Part shown: positions 9,579-17,495 of the stretch, one piece after another | Layout: each line of letters opens with the position of its first letter | Numbering within the stretch: position 1 is the stretch's first letter | DNA from: Nonomuraea rubra | GTDB taxonomy: Bacteria > Actinomycetota > Actinomycetes > Streptosporangiales > Streptosporangiaceae | DNA length: 64,000 nucleotides | Direction of reading: 5' to 3' | Assembly: GCF_014207985.1 (NCBI RefSeq) | Contig: NZ_JACHMI010000001.1 | Location: 12,259,001 to 12,323,000, forward strand | Translations under genes and position numbers: made by a program | The notes under the pieces: model-generated | The model's database searches: none | Told to the model about the DNA's origin: nothing | The model's input: the letters and a program-made list of their open reading frames with translations, nothing else

Positions 9579-10589
9579 TCAGGCACCGGCGGTGTCGAGC
9601 CGGCTGAGCTGTTCAGCCGTGAGCTTGACGTCGAGCGCCGGCAGCGCCGCCTCGTACTGCTGGAGCGTACGCGGCCCGATCAGCGGCACGATCGCGGGCG
9701 AGGTCTGGTGCATCATCCACGCGAGGACCAGCGCGTTCGGCGTCACCCCGACCTCGGCGGCCACCTCGCCGACCGCGGCCAGCCGGGCCTCGGCATCCGG
9801 CCCCTCGTACGCCCCCATGATCCCGTGGCCCCTCCGCTTGGCCGGGTCGTCGTAGATGCCCTTGAGGATCGGGGAGTACGCCACCAGCGTCAGGTCGTCG
9901 TGCGTCTCCAGGTAGTCGAGCTGCTCGTCGTCCACGATGGACACGTGCCGCAGCCCCGCGCGGCGCCGCAGGTAGGAGTGCTGCTGCTGGAGCGCGACCG
10001 GCGCCGGCCAGCCGTGCTGCGCGCACAGCTGCCGGATCCGCTCCAGCCGCCAGGTCCGCACGTTGGACCAGCCGATGTACCTGGCCTTTCCGGCCTGGAC
10101 GATGCCGGCGAGCGCCTCCAGCGTCTCCTCCAGGGGCGTGGCCCGGTCGTCGACGTGCACGTAGTACAGATCGACGTGGTCGGTGCCGAGCCGGCGCAGG
10201 CTGCCGTCGATCGCGTCCCGCAACGTCTTCGCCCCGGCCCCGACGAAGTTCCGGTACGCGGCACTCCAGTCGGGCCGGCCGTCGGCCCAGACCGCGTCCA
10301 GGTCCCGCACAACGGCGCTGCCCTTCGTGGCCAGGAACACGTTCTCCCGTCGGCCGGGCGCCCCGGCCAGCCAGCGGCCGATCAGCTCCTCGCTGTCCCC
10401 TCCGTAACTCCCCTGGTTCTCCCACCAGCAATAGCAGTCGGCGGTGTCCAGGAAGTTCCCGCCGGCCTCCACGTACCGGTCCAGCATGGTGACGGCCTCG
10501 CCCTCCGGCGTGACGGTGCCCATGATCATGCACCCCAGGGCGAGCTGGCTGACCTGTTCGCCGGTACGGCCGAGTTGTACGGTCTTCAC
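9579..10589 (-). CDS. Aldo/keto reductase
   Basis: 336 residues, NADPH-dependent (alpha/beta)8 barrel. Catalytic tetrad visible: Asp48 and Tyr53 in FLDTADCY, Lys89 in LATKGS, His145 in YYVHVDD. The late SPILKG and IVPLIGPRTLQQ segments match the cofactor-binding loops. It is a larger, AKR-type oxidoreductase of unknown carbonyl substrate. An unusual 19-bp-spaced promoter lies about 110 bp upstream, pointing to control by a MerR-type regulator encoded elsewhere. Confidence 0.93.
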   Translation of the reverse strand: MKTVQLGRTGEQVSQLALGCMIMGTVTPEGEAVTMLDRYVEAGGNFLDTADCYCWWENQGSYGGDSEELIGRWLAGAPGRRENVFLATKGSAVVRDLDAVWADGRPDWSAAYRNFVGAGAKTLRDAIDGSLRRLGTDHVDLYYVHVDDRATPLEETLEALAGIVQAGKARYIGWSNVRTWRLERIRQLCAQHGWPAPVALQQQHSYLRRRAGLRHVSIVDDEQLDYLETHDDLTLVAYSPILKGIYDDPAKRRGHGIMGAYEGPDAEARLAAVGEVAAEVGVTPNALVLAWMMHQTSPAIVPLIGPRTLQQYEAALPALDVKLTAEQLSRLDTAGA

Positions 10590-10696
10590 GTGACTTCTCC
10601 TGTCGTCGATGGCGTCAGAAGCTGGCTGAACAGCGGTGCGCTGCAGAGTCAGATGGCCGCCGGCCCGGACGGGGACGGCGTCCCACTACGCGTTCG

Positions 10697-10727
10697 ACGC
10701 TAGGAGGTCGAGCGCACTCCAGGTCAA
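10697..10727 (-). promoter_or_regulatory. MerR-type promoter for the aldo/keto reductase
   Basis: On the minus strand: -35 TTGACC (10722-10727), 19-bp spacer, -10 TAGCGT (10697-10702). The spacer carries an imperfect dyad with GAG-N4-CTC at its centre. A 19-bp spacer with a dyad between the boxes is the hallmark of MerR-activated promoters. No MerR gene is adjacent. The -35 overlaps the 3' end of the neighbouring small gene. Confidence 0.6.
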
Positions 10728-10987
10728 GCCCGGAGTTCGCTGTCTCCCTGTGGCGTGCCCGCCGGCTTTCCGCCGAACAACCACGCACAGAGCAGGGCCG
10801 CAGGGATGAACCCGGCCACCGCCATGCTCAGCAGGAAGGGCGCCAGGGCGAACACCTGCACCAGCCTGAGCTCGGACTCCGAGTCTGAGGTCGGCCAGTG
10901 GAGCAGGAGCACCAGTAAGACCGCCACCGCGGACCCCGCCAGGGCCGACCTCAAGAGGAGACGCACGAGGTGATTGTCGGGGATCAA
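10724..10987 (-). CDS. Small membrane protein, unknown
   Basis: 87 residues with two membrane helices (about 13-30 and 44-70) joined by a short acidic loop (SDSESE). No family recognised. Its stop overlaps the -35 box of the aldo/keto reductase promoter. Confidence 0.6.
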   Translation of the reverse strand: MIPDNHLVRLLLRSALAGSAVAVLLVLLLHWPTSDSESELRLVQVFALAPFLLSMAVAGFIPAALLCAWLFGGKPAGTPQGDSELRA

Positions 10988-11019
10988 GGACCGTGGGGTC
11001 GAGGCGCCTGCCGAACCCT

Positions 11020-11661
11020 TCAGTCGATCGACCCGACCGTAGGCTCTGCCGCGTAGTGAGCCGATGTCAGGGTGACCCCGGTGGACCGCGCGGCCAGCGC
11101 GATGGCGAGAGCGAGGCGAGTCCGCGGGTCAGCCTCCCCGTCCAGCCGCATGCCCAGAACCTGCATGTGGGACAGCAGGCGATCCGGTTCACTGCCCTCT
11201 CGATCGCCAGGGAAGTACGGCTCGAAGCTCGTGATCACCACTCCGTCGGCGGAGTAGACGAAGTGCTCGTCGATGGTGTCGCCTGTGACGACCCGCGCCA
11301 TCTCCGTACCCTGGGAGAGGCTCTCTGGGAGTGGCCAGCAGTGGTAGTCGATCAGGACCGCTCCGCCGTCCGCCGCGTAGGCGGCGATGCCCACTTCCCG
11401 GGAGATGTCACCGGGCGTGGCGCCGATCCGGCGCAACGCCCCCTCAGGAGACAGGCCCCGCACGAACGTCACGCCGATCAGGTCACTGTCCCTTCGATAC
11501 TCCTCGACAAACCAGGCGTAAGACATCGGCGACGCGCTGTCCACCGGGTACCTGCTTTCGCGCATGTCCGGAACTTCGAAGGACAGGCTACGGGCAGCGG
11601 GCGTTACGCCGGAAGGGAACAGGCACGACCGGCCGGGCACTCGCAAGTGATCTTGATTCAT
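11020..11661 (-). CDS. DUF6461 family protein
   Basis: Up to 213 residues. The conserved part begins around MSYAWFVEEYRRDSDLIGVT (residue 46) and includes TFVRGLSPEGALRRIGA and the ISREVGIAAYAADGGAVLIDY segment, which match my memory of the actinobacterial DUF6461 family (unknown function, soluble). The first 32-45 residues do not look conserved, so the true start may be the Met at residue 33 or 46. Confidence 0.7.
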   Translation of the reverse strand: MNQDHLRVPGRSCLFPSGVTPAARSLSFEVPDMRESRYPVDSASPMSYAWFVEEYRRDSDLIGVTFVRGLSPEGALRRIGATPGDISREVGIAAYAADGGAVLIDYHCWPLPESLSQGTEMARVVTGDTIDEHFVYSADGVVITSFEPYFPGDREGSEPDRLLSHMQVLGMRLDGEADPRTRLALAIALAARSTGVTLTSAHYAAEPTVGSID

Positions 11662-11743
11662 CGTGCGGGGCTGTTGCAGTACCCACCCGCCGGATTGGAA
11701 GTGGGCCGCACCGACCTTGTCCTGATCGTCTACTCATGCTTAC

Positions 11744-12073
11744 GTGTTCGGAGTGAGTCGCGATCTCGATACAGCTGGGCGTCTCAAACCCCTTCCGGCG
11801 AAGGTGAACCCGGCGAGTGGAAGGGTGAACCACATCACACCGCTCCTGGTCTTGGGCGCAGTCCCCCTTCTGCTTGTCAACTGGTTCATCATCGCCATGG
11901 CCCTTGGACGCAGCTGCGCCCTCATATATGAGGGCGGCAACATAACGGAATGTGTTGGCGGGCTTTCAGAGGAAGAGACGATCACCGCATCGGGGCTGAT
12001 CGCGCTGATGCTACTTGGCATCCAGATAGGGCTGATCGTCCTAGTGCGCCGGCGCACCCGCGGATCGCAGTGA
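11744..12073 (+). CDS. Small membrane protein, unknown
   Basis: Up to 109 residues, with two membrane helices (about 33-52 and 80-101) and a short Cys-containing loop between them (CALIYEGGNITECVGG). The start is uncertain: a GTG at 11744 opens the frame, and in-frame GTGs at 11804 and 11825 would remove the basic N-terminus. The Nudix gene starts six bases after its stop. Confidence 0.55.
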   Translation: MFGVSRDLDTAGRLKPLPAKVNPASGRVNHITPLLVLGAVPLLLVNWFIIAMALGRSCALIYEGGNITECVGGLSEEETITASGLIALMLLGIQIGLIVLVRRRTRGSQ

Positions 12074-12079
12074 GGCCAC

Positions 12080-12658
12080 ATGCTCGGCGATGGAGCACCT
12101 CATCACACCATCCCGCCCGCGAGCATCCGGGCTACGCCCGTTCCCCAACCGATCCTGCGCGCGTCGGCTCGCGTCCTGCTCGTCGACGGCCGTAACCGGA
12201 TCCTGCTGTACCGGGCGCTGAGGTCCGTCCAAGATCCCTATTACGCTTGGTACACCCCTGGGGGCGGCATCCAACCTGGGGAGACGCCGCGCATGGCAGC
12301 CGCGAGAGAGCTCCATGAGGAGATCGGGCACGATGTCCGTCCCGGCGCCTTGGGACCTCTCGTTGCCACCAGCGTCGGCGACTGGACCCGTCACGACGGC
12401 ACGCCGATGCGTTCGGAGCACTCCTTCTTCTTCCTCCGCGTGCCGTCCCTGCAGGTGGACTTCTCCGGCATGGAGGAGTTCGAGCGCTCTCTCTTGGACG
12501 TCTTCCGCTGGTGGACGCCGGCCGACCTGCGTACCACGGATGAATGCGTGCTCCCCGCCGGCCTCGCCGACCTGCTGGAACTCCTACTGAGTGGAGAGAT
12601 GCCATCCGAGCCGGTGGTCCTGTCCTGGGATTCACCGGACACCGGTACCAGACCGTAA
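12080..12658 (+). CDS. Nudix hydrolase
   Basis: 192 residues. Complete Nudix box at about 62-84 (G-x5-E-x7-REL-x-EE-x-G), with YAWYTPGGGIQPGE leading into it. Hydrolyses a nucleoside diphosphate linked to some moiety; the substrate is not predictable. Six bases after the small membrane protein. It is the last intact chromosomal gene before the tRNA-Ser integration region. Confidence 0.88.
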   Translation: MLGDGAPHHTIPPASIRATPVPQPILRASARVLLVDGRNRILLYRALRSVQDPYYAWYTPGGGIQPGETPRMAAARELHEEIGHDVRPGALGPLVATSVGDWTRHDGTPMRSEHSFFFLRVPSLQVDFSGMEEFERSLLDVFRWWTPADLRTTDECVLPAGLADLLELLLSGEMPSEPVVLSWDSPDTGTRP

Positions 12659-12668
12659 GGGGCGGCCC

Positions 12669-12743
12669 GGCAATCCCCGGTCGGAGCGTTCGGTTGGTAC
12701 GACGCGGCAGGCGTACGGCGCCCGGCCCGGTGTCCCACCGCCG
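12669..12743. repeat. 75-bp direct repeat, copy 1
   Basis: Imperfect direct repeat of 17047-17120; both contain GTCGG-GCGTTCGGTTG and CCGGCCCG-TGTCCC-CCGCCG blocks. Copy 1 is just outside att1, copy 2 is inside the intact element. Confidence 0.65.
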
Positions 12744-12793
12744 CACACAGAAGATCAGAAGGCCCCCTCCCAAGATCTGGGAAATGGCCTCCT

Positions 12794-12854
12794 ACCTGCG
12801 AAGGGCCGGGGATTTGAACCCCTGATGGGCGGCAAGCCCAAACCGCATCAGCAG
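12794..12854 (-). other. att1: diverged tRNA-Ser(GCT) 3' fragment
   Basis: 61 bp aligned with 16327-16387 and 31519-31579, with several substitutions (for example AAGGGCC for GAGGATC). Similarity with att2 continues 23 bp rightwards (to 12877) into CTCGGATC-CGACCGTCCAGATC, the shared left end of both elements. It is read as the original chromosomal tRNA 3' end displaced by integration. It lacks the tRNA 5' half, so it is not a functional tRNA. Confidence 0.82.
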
Positions 12855-13087
12855 CTCGGATCCCGACCGTCCAGATCGTCTCACGCTCCGTAATCACGCC
12901 GCCTGGGCCACGACCAAGGCTCTTCGGCTTACAGCACGTGACCGTTGCGACCGAGAGATGGCCTTCCACCTGCGGCAGGAGTCGACCTCACCGCCCCTGA
13001 AACCAAGATCCTTGCGCGTCTATTGCACAATGCCGTCAGGAGTCAGCGGAGAGCGAACCAAGAAACAGCAGCAAGGGAGGGTACTAG

Positions 13088-13315
13088 TTGAGCGCGCACC
13101 TGAGTCGAGCGGAAGCGATCTCCTTGGTACAGCGGATCATGGACGGGGAGTACGGAGACGAGCGGGAACTTAACGGCTGGCTGGAGAAAATGAGCCGCGC
13201 GCTCGTGTGTCCTTCGGAATATGTCTCCGACCTGATCTTCTGGCCCGAAGGAACTGAGCTTACCGCGGAACAAGTCGTTGATCAGGCGTTGAGCTACCGC
13301 CCTATCGCACCTTGA
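13088..13315 (+). CDS. Colicin E / pyocin-type immunity protein homologue
   Basis: 75 residues from a TTG at 13088 with GGGAGG seven bases upstream. Resembles pfam01320 DNase-bacteriocin immunity proteins: acidic helix with IMDGEYGDERELNGWLEKM, then the family signature SDLIFWPEG and a final helix. Such proteins bind and block a cognate HNH nuclease toxin. No toxin gene is adjacent, so it is an orphan immunity gene within a decayed element. Confidence 0.72.
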   Translation: MSAHLSRAEAISLVQRIMDGEYGDERELNGWLEKMSRALVCPSEYVSDLIFWPEGTELTAEQVVDQALSYRPIAP

Positions 13316-13568
13316 CGTAGAGCCGGCGTCGTCGATGTACCGCGATGGATGGCGCCAACCCCATGCAGAACATCGCAATGTCGCTGACGGAGGTGAGAGT
13401 TCCTGTGCGGTGCGCGTACCTCACCCTGCCTGATCGTCCCGTCTGCCGTCGACCCGCCCAAAGGGGAAGCGGGCCAGGGCCACGGGGCAGCACCCAGGGC
13501 CCGGCGATCATCTCGGAGCCGGAGCCCCGCCGGAGGCTGGGTGCAACCATGGATGGAGCAGTCGGCGT

Positions 13569-14150
13569 ATGGACAATCTCGCGTGGGCTGATTGGCTCGC
13601 GGCTCTCGCTCCGGGTGTCCGAGCTGAGGCCATGGCGCTTCGCGACAAATTCGCAGCTCTGGGTGCGAGAGATCCCGAAGGGTTCACTCGTGCGGAGATG
13701 GATGAGGGAGTACCTCACCTCGCGAGGTTCCGGCTGCTGCGCGGCTTGTGGTCAGAGCATATCGATGCCCACCGAGACAGCGCCGCCACCTGGATAGCCA
13801 ACACGCGACGAGAGCTTCAGCGCAATCCAAGTGGGCCCTTTTCCGATGCGGGGCAGGTGCTGCTTCGCCTGGTGGACGAGTTGGGTGTCAGCCCGGAGGA
13901 GATCGGCACGTTGGCTCGATGGGTCGCCTTCGAAACCATCTTCGGGGTGCTGTATCGCCTTGATGAGCCGGATCTCACCGAGGACGATGTGTCAGAGATG
14001 CTCCAGGAGCAGCTTCCAAGCTGGCTTTTGGTCGAGGTCACCGGACGCGATCCGGTACCGACCGGCCGAACCCTTGAAGGGCTGCACGAGGACCTGCTTG
14101 GACTGGATCCAAGCGGGCAGGACGGACGTCCGGAGCTGCCGGTCGAATGA
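13569..14150 (+). CDS. Hypothetical protein in the relict element
   Basis: 193 residues, soluble, acidic, mostly helical; no recognised family. Composition and codon use look coding over the whole length (ALRDKFAALGARDPEGFTRA, LLRLVDELGVSPEEIGTLA). It lies 254 bp after the immunity gene on the same strand and just before an integrase relic. It may be cargo of the lost element. Confidence 0.65.
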   Translation: MDNLAWADWLAALAPGVRAEAMALRDKFAALGARDPEGFTRAEMDEGVPHLARFRLLRGLWSEHIDAHRDSAATWIANTRRELQRNPSGPFSDAGQVLLRLVDELGVSPEEIGTLARWVAFETIFGVLYRLDEPDLTEDDVSEMLQEQLPSWLLVEVTGRDPVPTGRTLEGLHEDLLGLDPSGQDGRPELPVE

Positions 14151-14174
14151 CGGCGGCGCGTCGCTGTCGACGGC

Positions 14175-14500
14175 GAGTTTCTTCAGCTCAAGGCACACCG
14201 CGGAATGCCAGGCGCCGGGCGAGAGAGGACGGAGGATCGCCGGCAGGACCATGACCTGGTGTTCGCGGCCAAGCTCGCCACTCCCGTCGAACGCACCGAG
14301 GACTGGAAACCGAGGATTGGAAGCTGTGGAAGACCGTCCTCAAGCAGGCCTGGCGTTCGGGACGTCCGGGTACACGACGCTCGGCACACCGCCGCGACCC
14401 TACTCATCGAGCAGGGGGTGAACCTCCGAGTCGTACAGCAAGTTCTCGGTCACACCCGTGCGACGACCACCGAGCGCTACACCAACGGCACCTTCACGAG
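14175..14500 (+). pseudogene. Integrase relic A (C-terminal part)
   Basis: Homologous to the 3' third of the intact integrase at 30092-31438. Recognisable pieces are QDHDLVFAAKLATPVERTED and, after a frameshift caused by a short internal duplication (GAGGA-TGGAA), VRVHDARHTAATLLIEQGVN and QQVLGHTRATTTERYTN. The 5' two thirds are missing and the 3' tail diverges after the catalytic Tyr. Catalytic residues survive but the protein cannot be made. Confidence 0.85.
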
Positions 14501-14536
14501 ACCGCACGGAAAGCTATCCATGGCAACTCGCATACT

Positions 14537-15655
14537 TTACGTGCACGAAGAGTCGGGAATGCGTGACAGATCAAGCACTATCCACGATTTACGGTCAGAC
14601 GAGTTCCAGTATAGGAGCGGTTCCTCTGGGTTGGCCGCACGCTCGCCTCCCGTGAACACGTCGTAAGCGGCGCTGTCCTCCAGCAGCCCGCCGATCCTCC
14701 CCGATTTCTCCGTGCATCGGTCGTACTGAACCGGCTGTGGCGCGGGATGCTTCGCCGTGTACTTCATCTCCTTGTTGTCATTAACATACGGCCCCCCGAA
14801 AAGACCGAACCGATCGTTCATCAGGGGCCCTCCGTACGACGCCACGACTTCTCGACGCTCCGTCCCGTCCTTTCGCAGCACTACGAGTTTGGTCAGTTCA
14901 TAGAGACGAGTTGGCGGCATGCCGACACACCACTCGCGCCCGCACTGCGTTCCATCCAATTCCCGCACAGCCGTCGGCGCCGTCTGCGCGGCCGACGGGA
15001 GCCGCTGAACGGGCCCTCCACCCATCGGCACACGATAGGCATGCCGATCTCCGTACCAAACGACGTCATCACCGACTATCGACAGCTTGTCCTCAAACGG
15101 CACCTCGCCATGCCCGGTCAACCAGGTCACCAATCTCATTTCACCGCCCGACCGGGGCATCGTCCACAGTTCCATGTGTCGTTTGCCCGCGTTCCACGGT
15201 TCCGAGCGGTAGACCCCTGCGCTCCACACGATCCTGGTCTCACTCGTGGCCACGCTCATGATCTCGAAGCACAAACTACATTCTGCCCACTTCGGCGCAG
15301 TGCCGAGGGCGTGAACCCCGCCAGTACGAAGGTCATAGGAGTAAAAAGTGGGACGCATCTCTGACGAGGTGACCATCAGAGCCTCGTCCTCGCTCAACAT
15401 GGCCGCCGGCTTGATGGCTGGCTCGCCCTTGGCCTTCGCAGGCACCTTGACAACAGCATCACGCCATATGTTCGCCGCCAACTCAAGTTCGGGCACTTCG
15501 GGCAGCACCTGTGGACGCGCTGGGAGAGGTGGAGTGGCATCCTGAACAGTGCACGACAACGTGAAGGGAATCAGCATCAGCACTATGGTCGCGGCCCTAT
15601 ATAAGTTGGCGTGCCGGGCTTTGGCACTGGCAGTTGGATGTTCCGGCGGGAGCAT
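14537..15655 (-). CDS. Lipoprotein with beta-propeller-like body
   Basis: 372 residues from the ATG at 15655. Signal peptide with lipobox L-S-C (Cys35), so probably membrane-anchored outside the cell. The rest is rich in short beta strands with FYSYDLRTG, IVWSAGVY and LWTMPRSGGEMRLVTWL, and resembles the propeller proteins encoded at 37396 and 39539 downstream of sigma factors, which are anchored by a membrane helix instead. No sigma gene is adjacent here. It sits between two integrase relics, so it is cargo or captured DNA. Function unknown. Confidence 0.72.
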   Translation of the reverse strand: MLPPEHPTASAKARHANLYRAATIVLMLIPFTLSCTVQDATPPLPARPQVLPEVPELELAANIWRDAVVKVPAKAKGEPAIKPAAMLSEDEALMVTSSEMRPTFYSYDLRTGGVHALGTAPKWAECSLCFEIMSVATSETRIVWSAGVYRSEPWNAGKRHMELWTMPRSGGEMRLVTWLTGHGEVPFEDKLSIVGDDVVWYGDRHAYRVPMGGGPVQRLPSAAQTAPTAVRELDGTQCGREWCVGMPPTRLYELTKLVVLRKDGTERREVVASYGGPLMNDRFGLFGGPYVNDNKEMKYTAKHPAPQPVQYDRCTEKSGRIGGLLEDSAAYDVFTGGERAANPEEPLLYWNSSDRKSWIVLDLSRIPDSSCT

Positions 15656-15762
15656 GATTTCGATCCTACGCTTCAAGGGTCGGAACTCTGATCACGGCTG
15701 AATCACCATCCACCAGGCGCGACTCCGCGCCAATGCGAAGCATCGCTAGGGGCGGGAAGCAT

Positions 15763-16255
15763 TCCCATCGCTGTTGCAAGCGTCCCTGCCCGAAGGACTG
15801 CACGGGCCACGCGGACAAGTGCCCGAGGCGTACGGGCGGCGGCCTCTTCTTTCGGCAACGCAAGGGGAAGAGTCAGGCGCACGCTCCAGTGCCCTCCGGC
15901 GCTCCTACGCGCGCACAAGAAGCTCCAGGCCGCAGAGCGGCTGAATGCCGGGCACAAGTGGACCGATCATGATCTCGTCTTCACGACGAAACTCAGCGGC
16001 CCGATCGAGCGCACGGAGGACTGGAAGCAGAGGACGTCCATCCTCAAGCAGGCTGGCGTACTTGATGCCAGGGTTCACGACGCGGGGCGCACAGCGGCGA
16101 CCCTGTTGATAGAGCAGGGTGTCCACATCCGGGTCGTGCAAGAGGTCCTCGGCCACACCCGCGTCACGGCCACCGAGCGCTACACCCATGTGGCGCCCCT
16201 CCAGATGAAGGACGCCAGCAACCGCATGGACGAGGCCCCATGGGGCACTCCCTAA
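15763..16255 (+). pseudogene. Integrase relic B (C-terminal part)
   Basis: Homologous to residues about 286-448 of the intact integrase, including the Cys-rich CPKDCTGHADKCPRR piece, with one frameshift near 15890. The catalytic HDARHT has become HDAGRT, so the active-site Arg is lost, while ERYTHV is kept. It ends at a TAA at 16253 and is followed by the same terminator-att arrangement as the living integrase, showing it is the right end of an older element. Confidence 0.87.
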
Positions 16256-16292
16256 CGGCCAACTGCAACCTTGGCCCTCTTAGAAGATCAAA

Positions 16293-16322
16293 GGCCCTCC
16301 CCCCGGTTAAGGGGAGAGGGCC
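16293..16322 (-). terminator. tRNA-Ser-type terminator copy beside att2
   Basis: Arms GGCCCTCCCCCC and GGGGAGAGGGCC (one G-T pair) with a six-base loop, followed on the minus strand by TTTGATCTT. Homologous to the hairpin at 31485-31514. Confidence 0.7.
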
Positions 16323-16326
16323 TCCT

Positions 16327-16387
16327 ACCTGCGGAGGATCGGGGATTTGAACCCCGGATGGGCGGTAAACCCAAACCGCATTAGCAG
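16327..16387 (-). other. att2 / attL of the intact element
   Basis: 61 bp identical to the 3' 56 bases of tRNA-Ser(GCT) plus five flanking bases at 31519-31579. Identity stops at the anticodon loop, where the chromosome-side tRNA sequence is replaced by element DNA (CTCGGATCTTGACC). It marks the left end of the complete AICE and was the right end of the older one. Confidence 0.92.
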
Positions 16388-16472
16388 CTCGGATCTTGAC
16401 CGTCCAGATCCGTTCAACCTGGATCAACAGACCCGCCCGGTCCATCTGGAACGAAGTGAGACGGCACTGGAT

Positions 16473-16492
16473 TGCAACTAGCACTGCAACTA
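16473..16492. repeat. Left arm-type site, TGCAACTA x2
   Basis: Two TGCAACTA copies 12 bp apart (16473, 16485), followed by an inverted CAGTTGCA at 16499. The 20-bp block matches 31443-31462 in 19 of 20 bases. Likely Int or Xis binding sites at the left end. Confidence 0.6.
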
Positions 16493-16513
16493 AGGGAGCA
16501 GTTGCACGGGCCC

Positions 16514-16831
16514 TCACAGCTCCAGTGGCGGCAGTCCCTGAGCCTCTCGGTAGCGCTGTCGCTCTGCGGTCAAGGTGTCCGATCCGTTGGGGCCACCCAT
16601 CACTACGTCAGCGTTGTGATCGTCCTGTCCGTCGTCCTCCCAACAGCACTCCTCACACATCTCGAAGCCGCCGCGGTAGTGCAGGGTGGGGAGAAAGCAG
16701 CATGGGCAGGTGTACGCCTGATCGCCTGGCGGTAGCCGAAGGAAGTCTCCGCCCTGTACCTCCATCAGAGACAGGACCCATCGCTTGCGTTCGCGGATCT
16801 CCTCCATGCTGGGATGGGTCATGACAGTCAT
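16514..16831 (-). CDS. CPCC-type cysteine-rich protein
   Basis: 105 residues. Contains the CPCC signature (YTCPCCFLPTLHYRGGFEMC) followed by EECCWEDDGQDD and GGPN, as in pfam14206; the Cys pairs probably bind zinc. Function of the family is unknown. In-frame Met codons at residues 4 and 9 are alternative starts. It is the first gene of the intact AICE, transcribed towards the left att site. Confidence 0.8.
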   Translation of the reverse strand: MTVMTHPSMEEIRERKRWVLSLMEVQGGDFLRLPPGDQAYTCPCCFLPTLHYRGGFEMCEECCWEDDGQDDHNADVVMGGPNGSDTLTAERQRYREAQGLPPLEL

Positions 16832-17495
16832 GATGCCGTACGGCTCCGAGCATCTGTAGGCATTCTGGACCTGCGTCTTCCTGGCCGTCGGGAGTTGCCT
16901 CCGACCTTCCGACGATCACTACCCGCACCCCGCAACACCGTGGGCCAGGGCTGAGGAACGAAGCTCTGGACCTTCGATCGCCCCCGATCATGCACGATGG
17001 CCAGCCATGCAGTGGCGATCGTAGGGCTGCATCTGTGCGGCGGCGTGGCAACCCTGGTCGGTGCGTTCGGTTGACACGGCGGGGGCGGCGTGCGGTGGCC
17101 GGCCCGCTGTCCCGCCGCCGTCCGGGACCGGCCCCCAGGCCGCACGCCCGGACGGCGGGCGGGCGGAGGGCCGGAGGTACGGCGGCGCGCCGCGCCGCCG
17201 CTTGATACCTGAGAGATCAATTCGGCAAGTCCTTGAGGGCGAGCGCCCAAGGGCAGCTGTCGGTGCGTTCCCCGCCGGGGTTTTATAGGTGTGGCTCGAA
17301 CTGGCCGATACCGAGCAAGATGCGCACGCTTATCGTGTTCACCTTAAGAGTCTCCGCATCGCTACAGACTGGCGTGGCCCGGCTCAACGATGGAAAGAAG
17401 GTTAACAGCCCAACGATGCCCTTTTCAAGCATACCGCGCCTTAAATTAACAGTCCGCTCAAATGCATATCCATGGTAGACGCAACATCCAAAGCC
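16832..17495. other. Gene-poor stretch at the left of the AICE
   Basis: No convincing gene. The left half is very GC-rich and holds the second copy of the 75-bp repeat and a strong GGCGGCGCG-type inverted repeat near 17184-17203. From about 17290 the composition drops abruptly to AT-rich sequence that continues into the NACHT gene, marking the border of a separately acquired segment. Confidence 0.65.
17047..17120. repeat. 75-bp direct repeat, copy 2
   Basis: Pairs with 12669-12743; see that entry for the shared blocks. It lies inside the complete element. Confidence 0.65.

Larger units (their letters stand above)
12659..13087. other. Gene-free junction between chromosome and first integrated element
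   Basis: No convincing gene. From left: a 75-bp sequence repeated at 17047, a GGCC-type hairpin at about 12751-12790 homologous to the tRNA-Ser terminator, the first tRNA-3'-end copy (att1), and about 200 bp of the element's left end leading to the immunity gene. Confidence 0.7.

Noticed and set aside
12794..16387. att1 and att2 as extra tRNA-Ser genes
   Set aside because: Only the 3' half (anticodon loop to acceptor) is present; no 5' acceptor strand or D arm.
16828..17250. 140-codon minus-strand frame in the AICE left end
   Set aside because: Pro/Arg/Gly-rich with no natural protein character; overlaps a repeated non-coding sequence.
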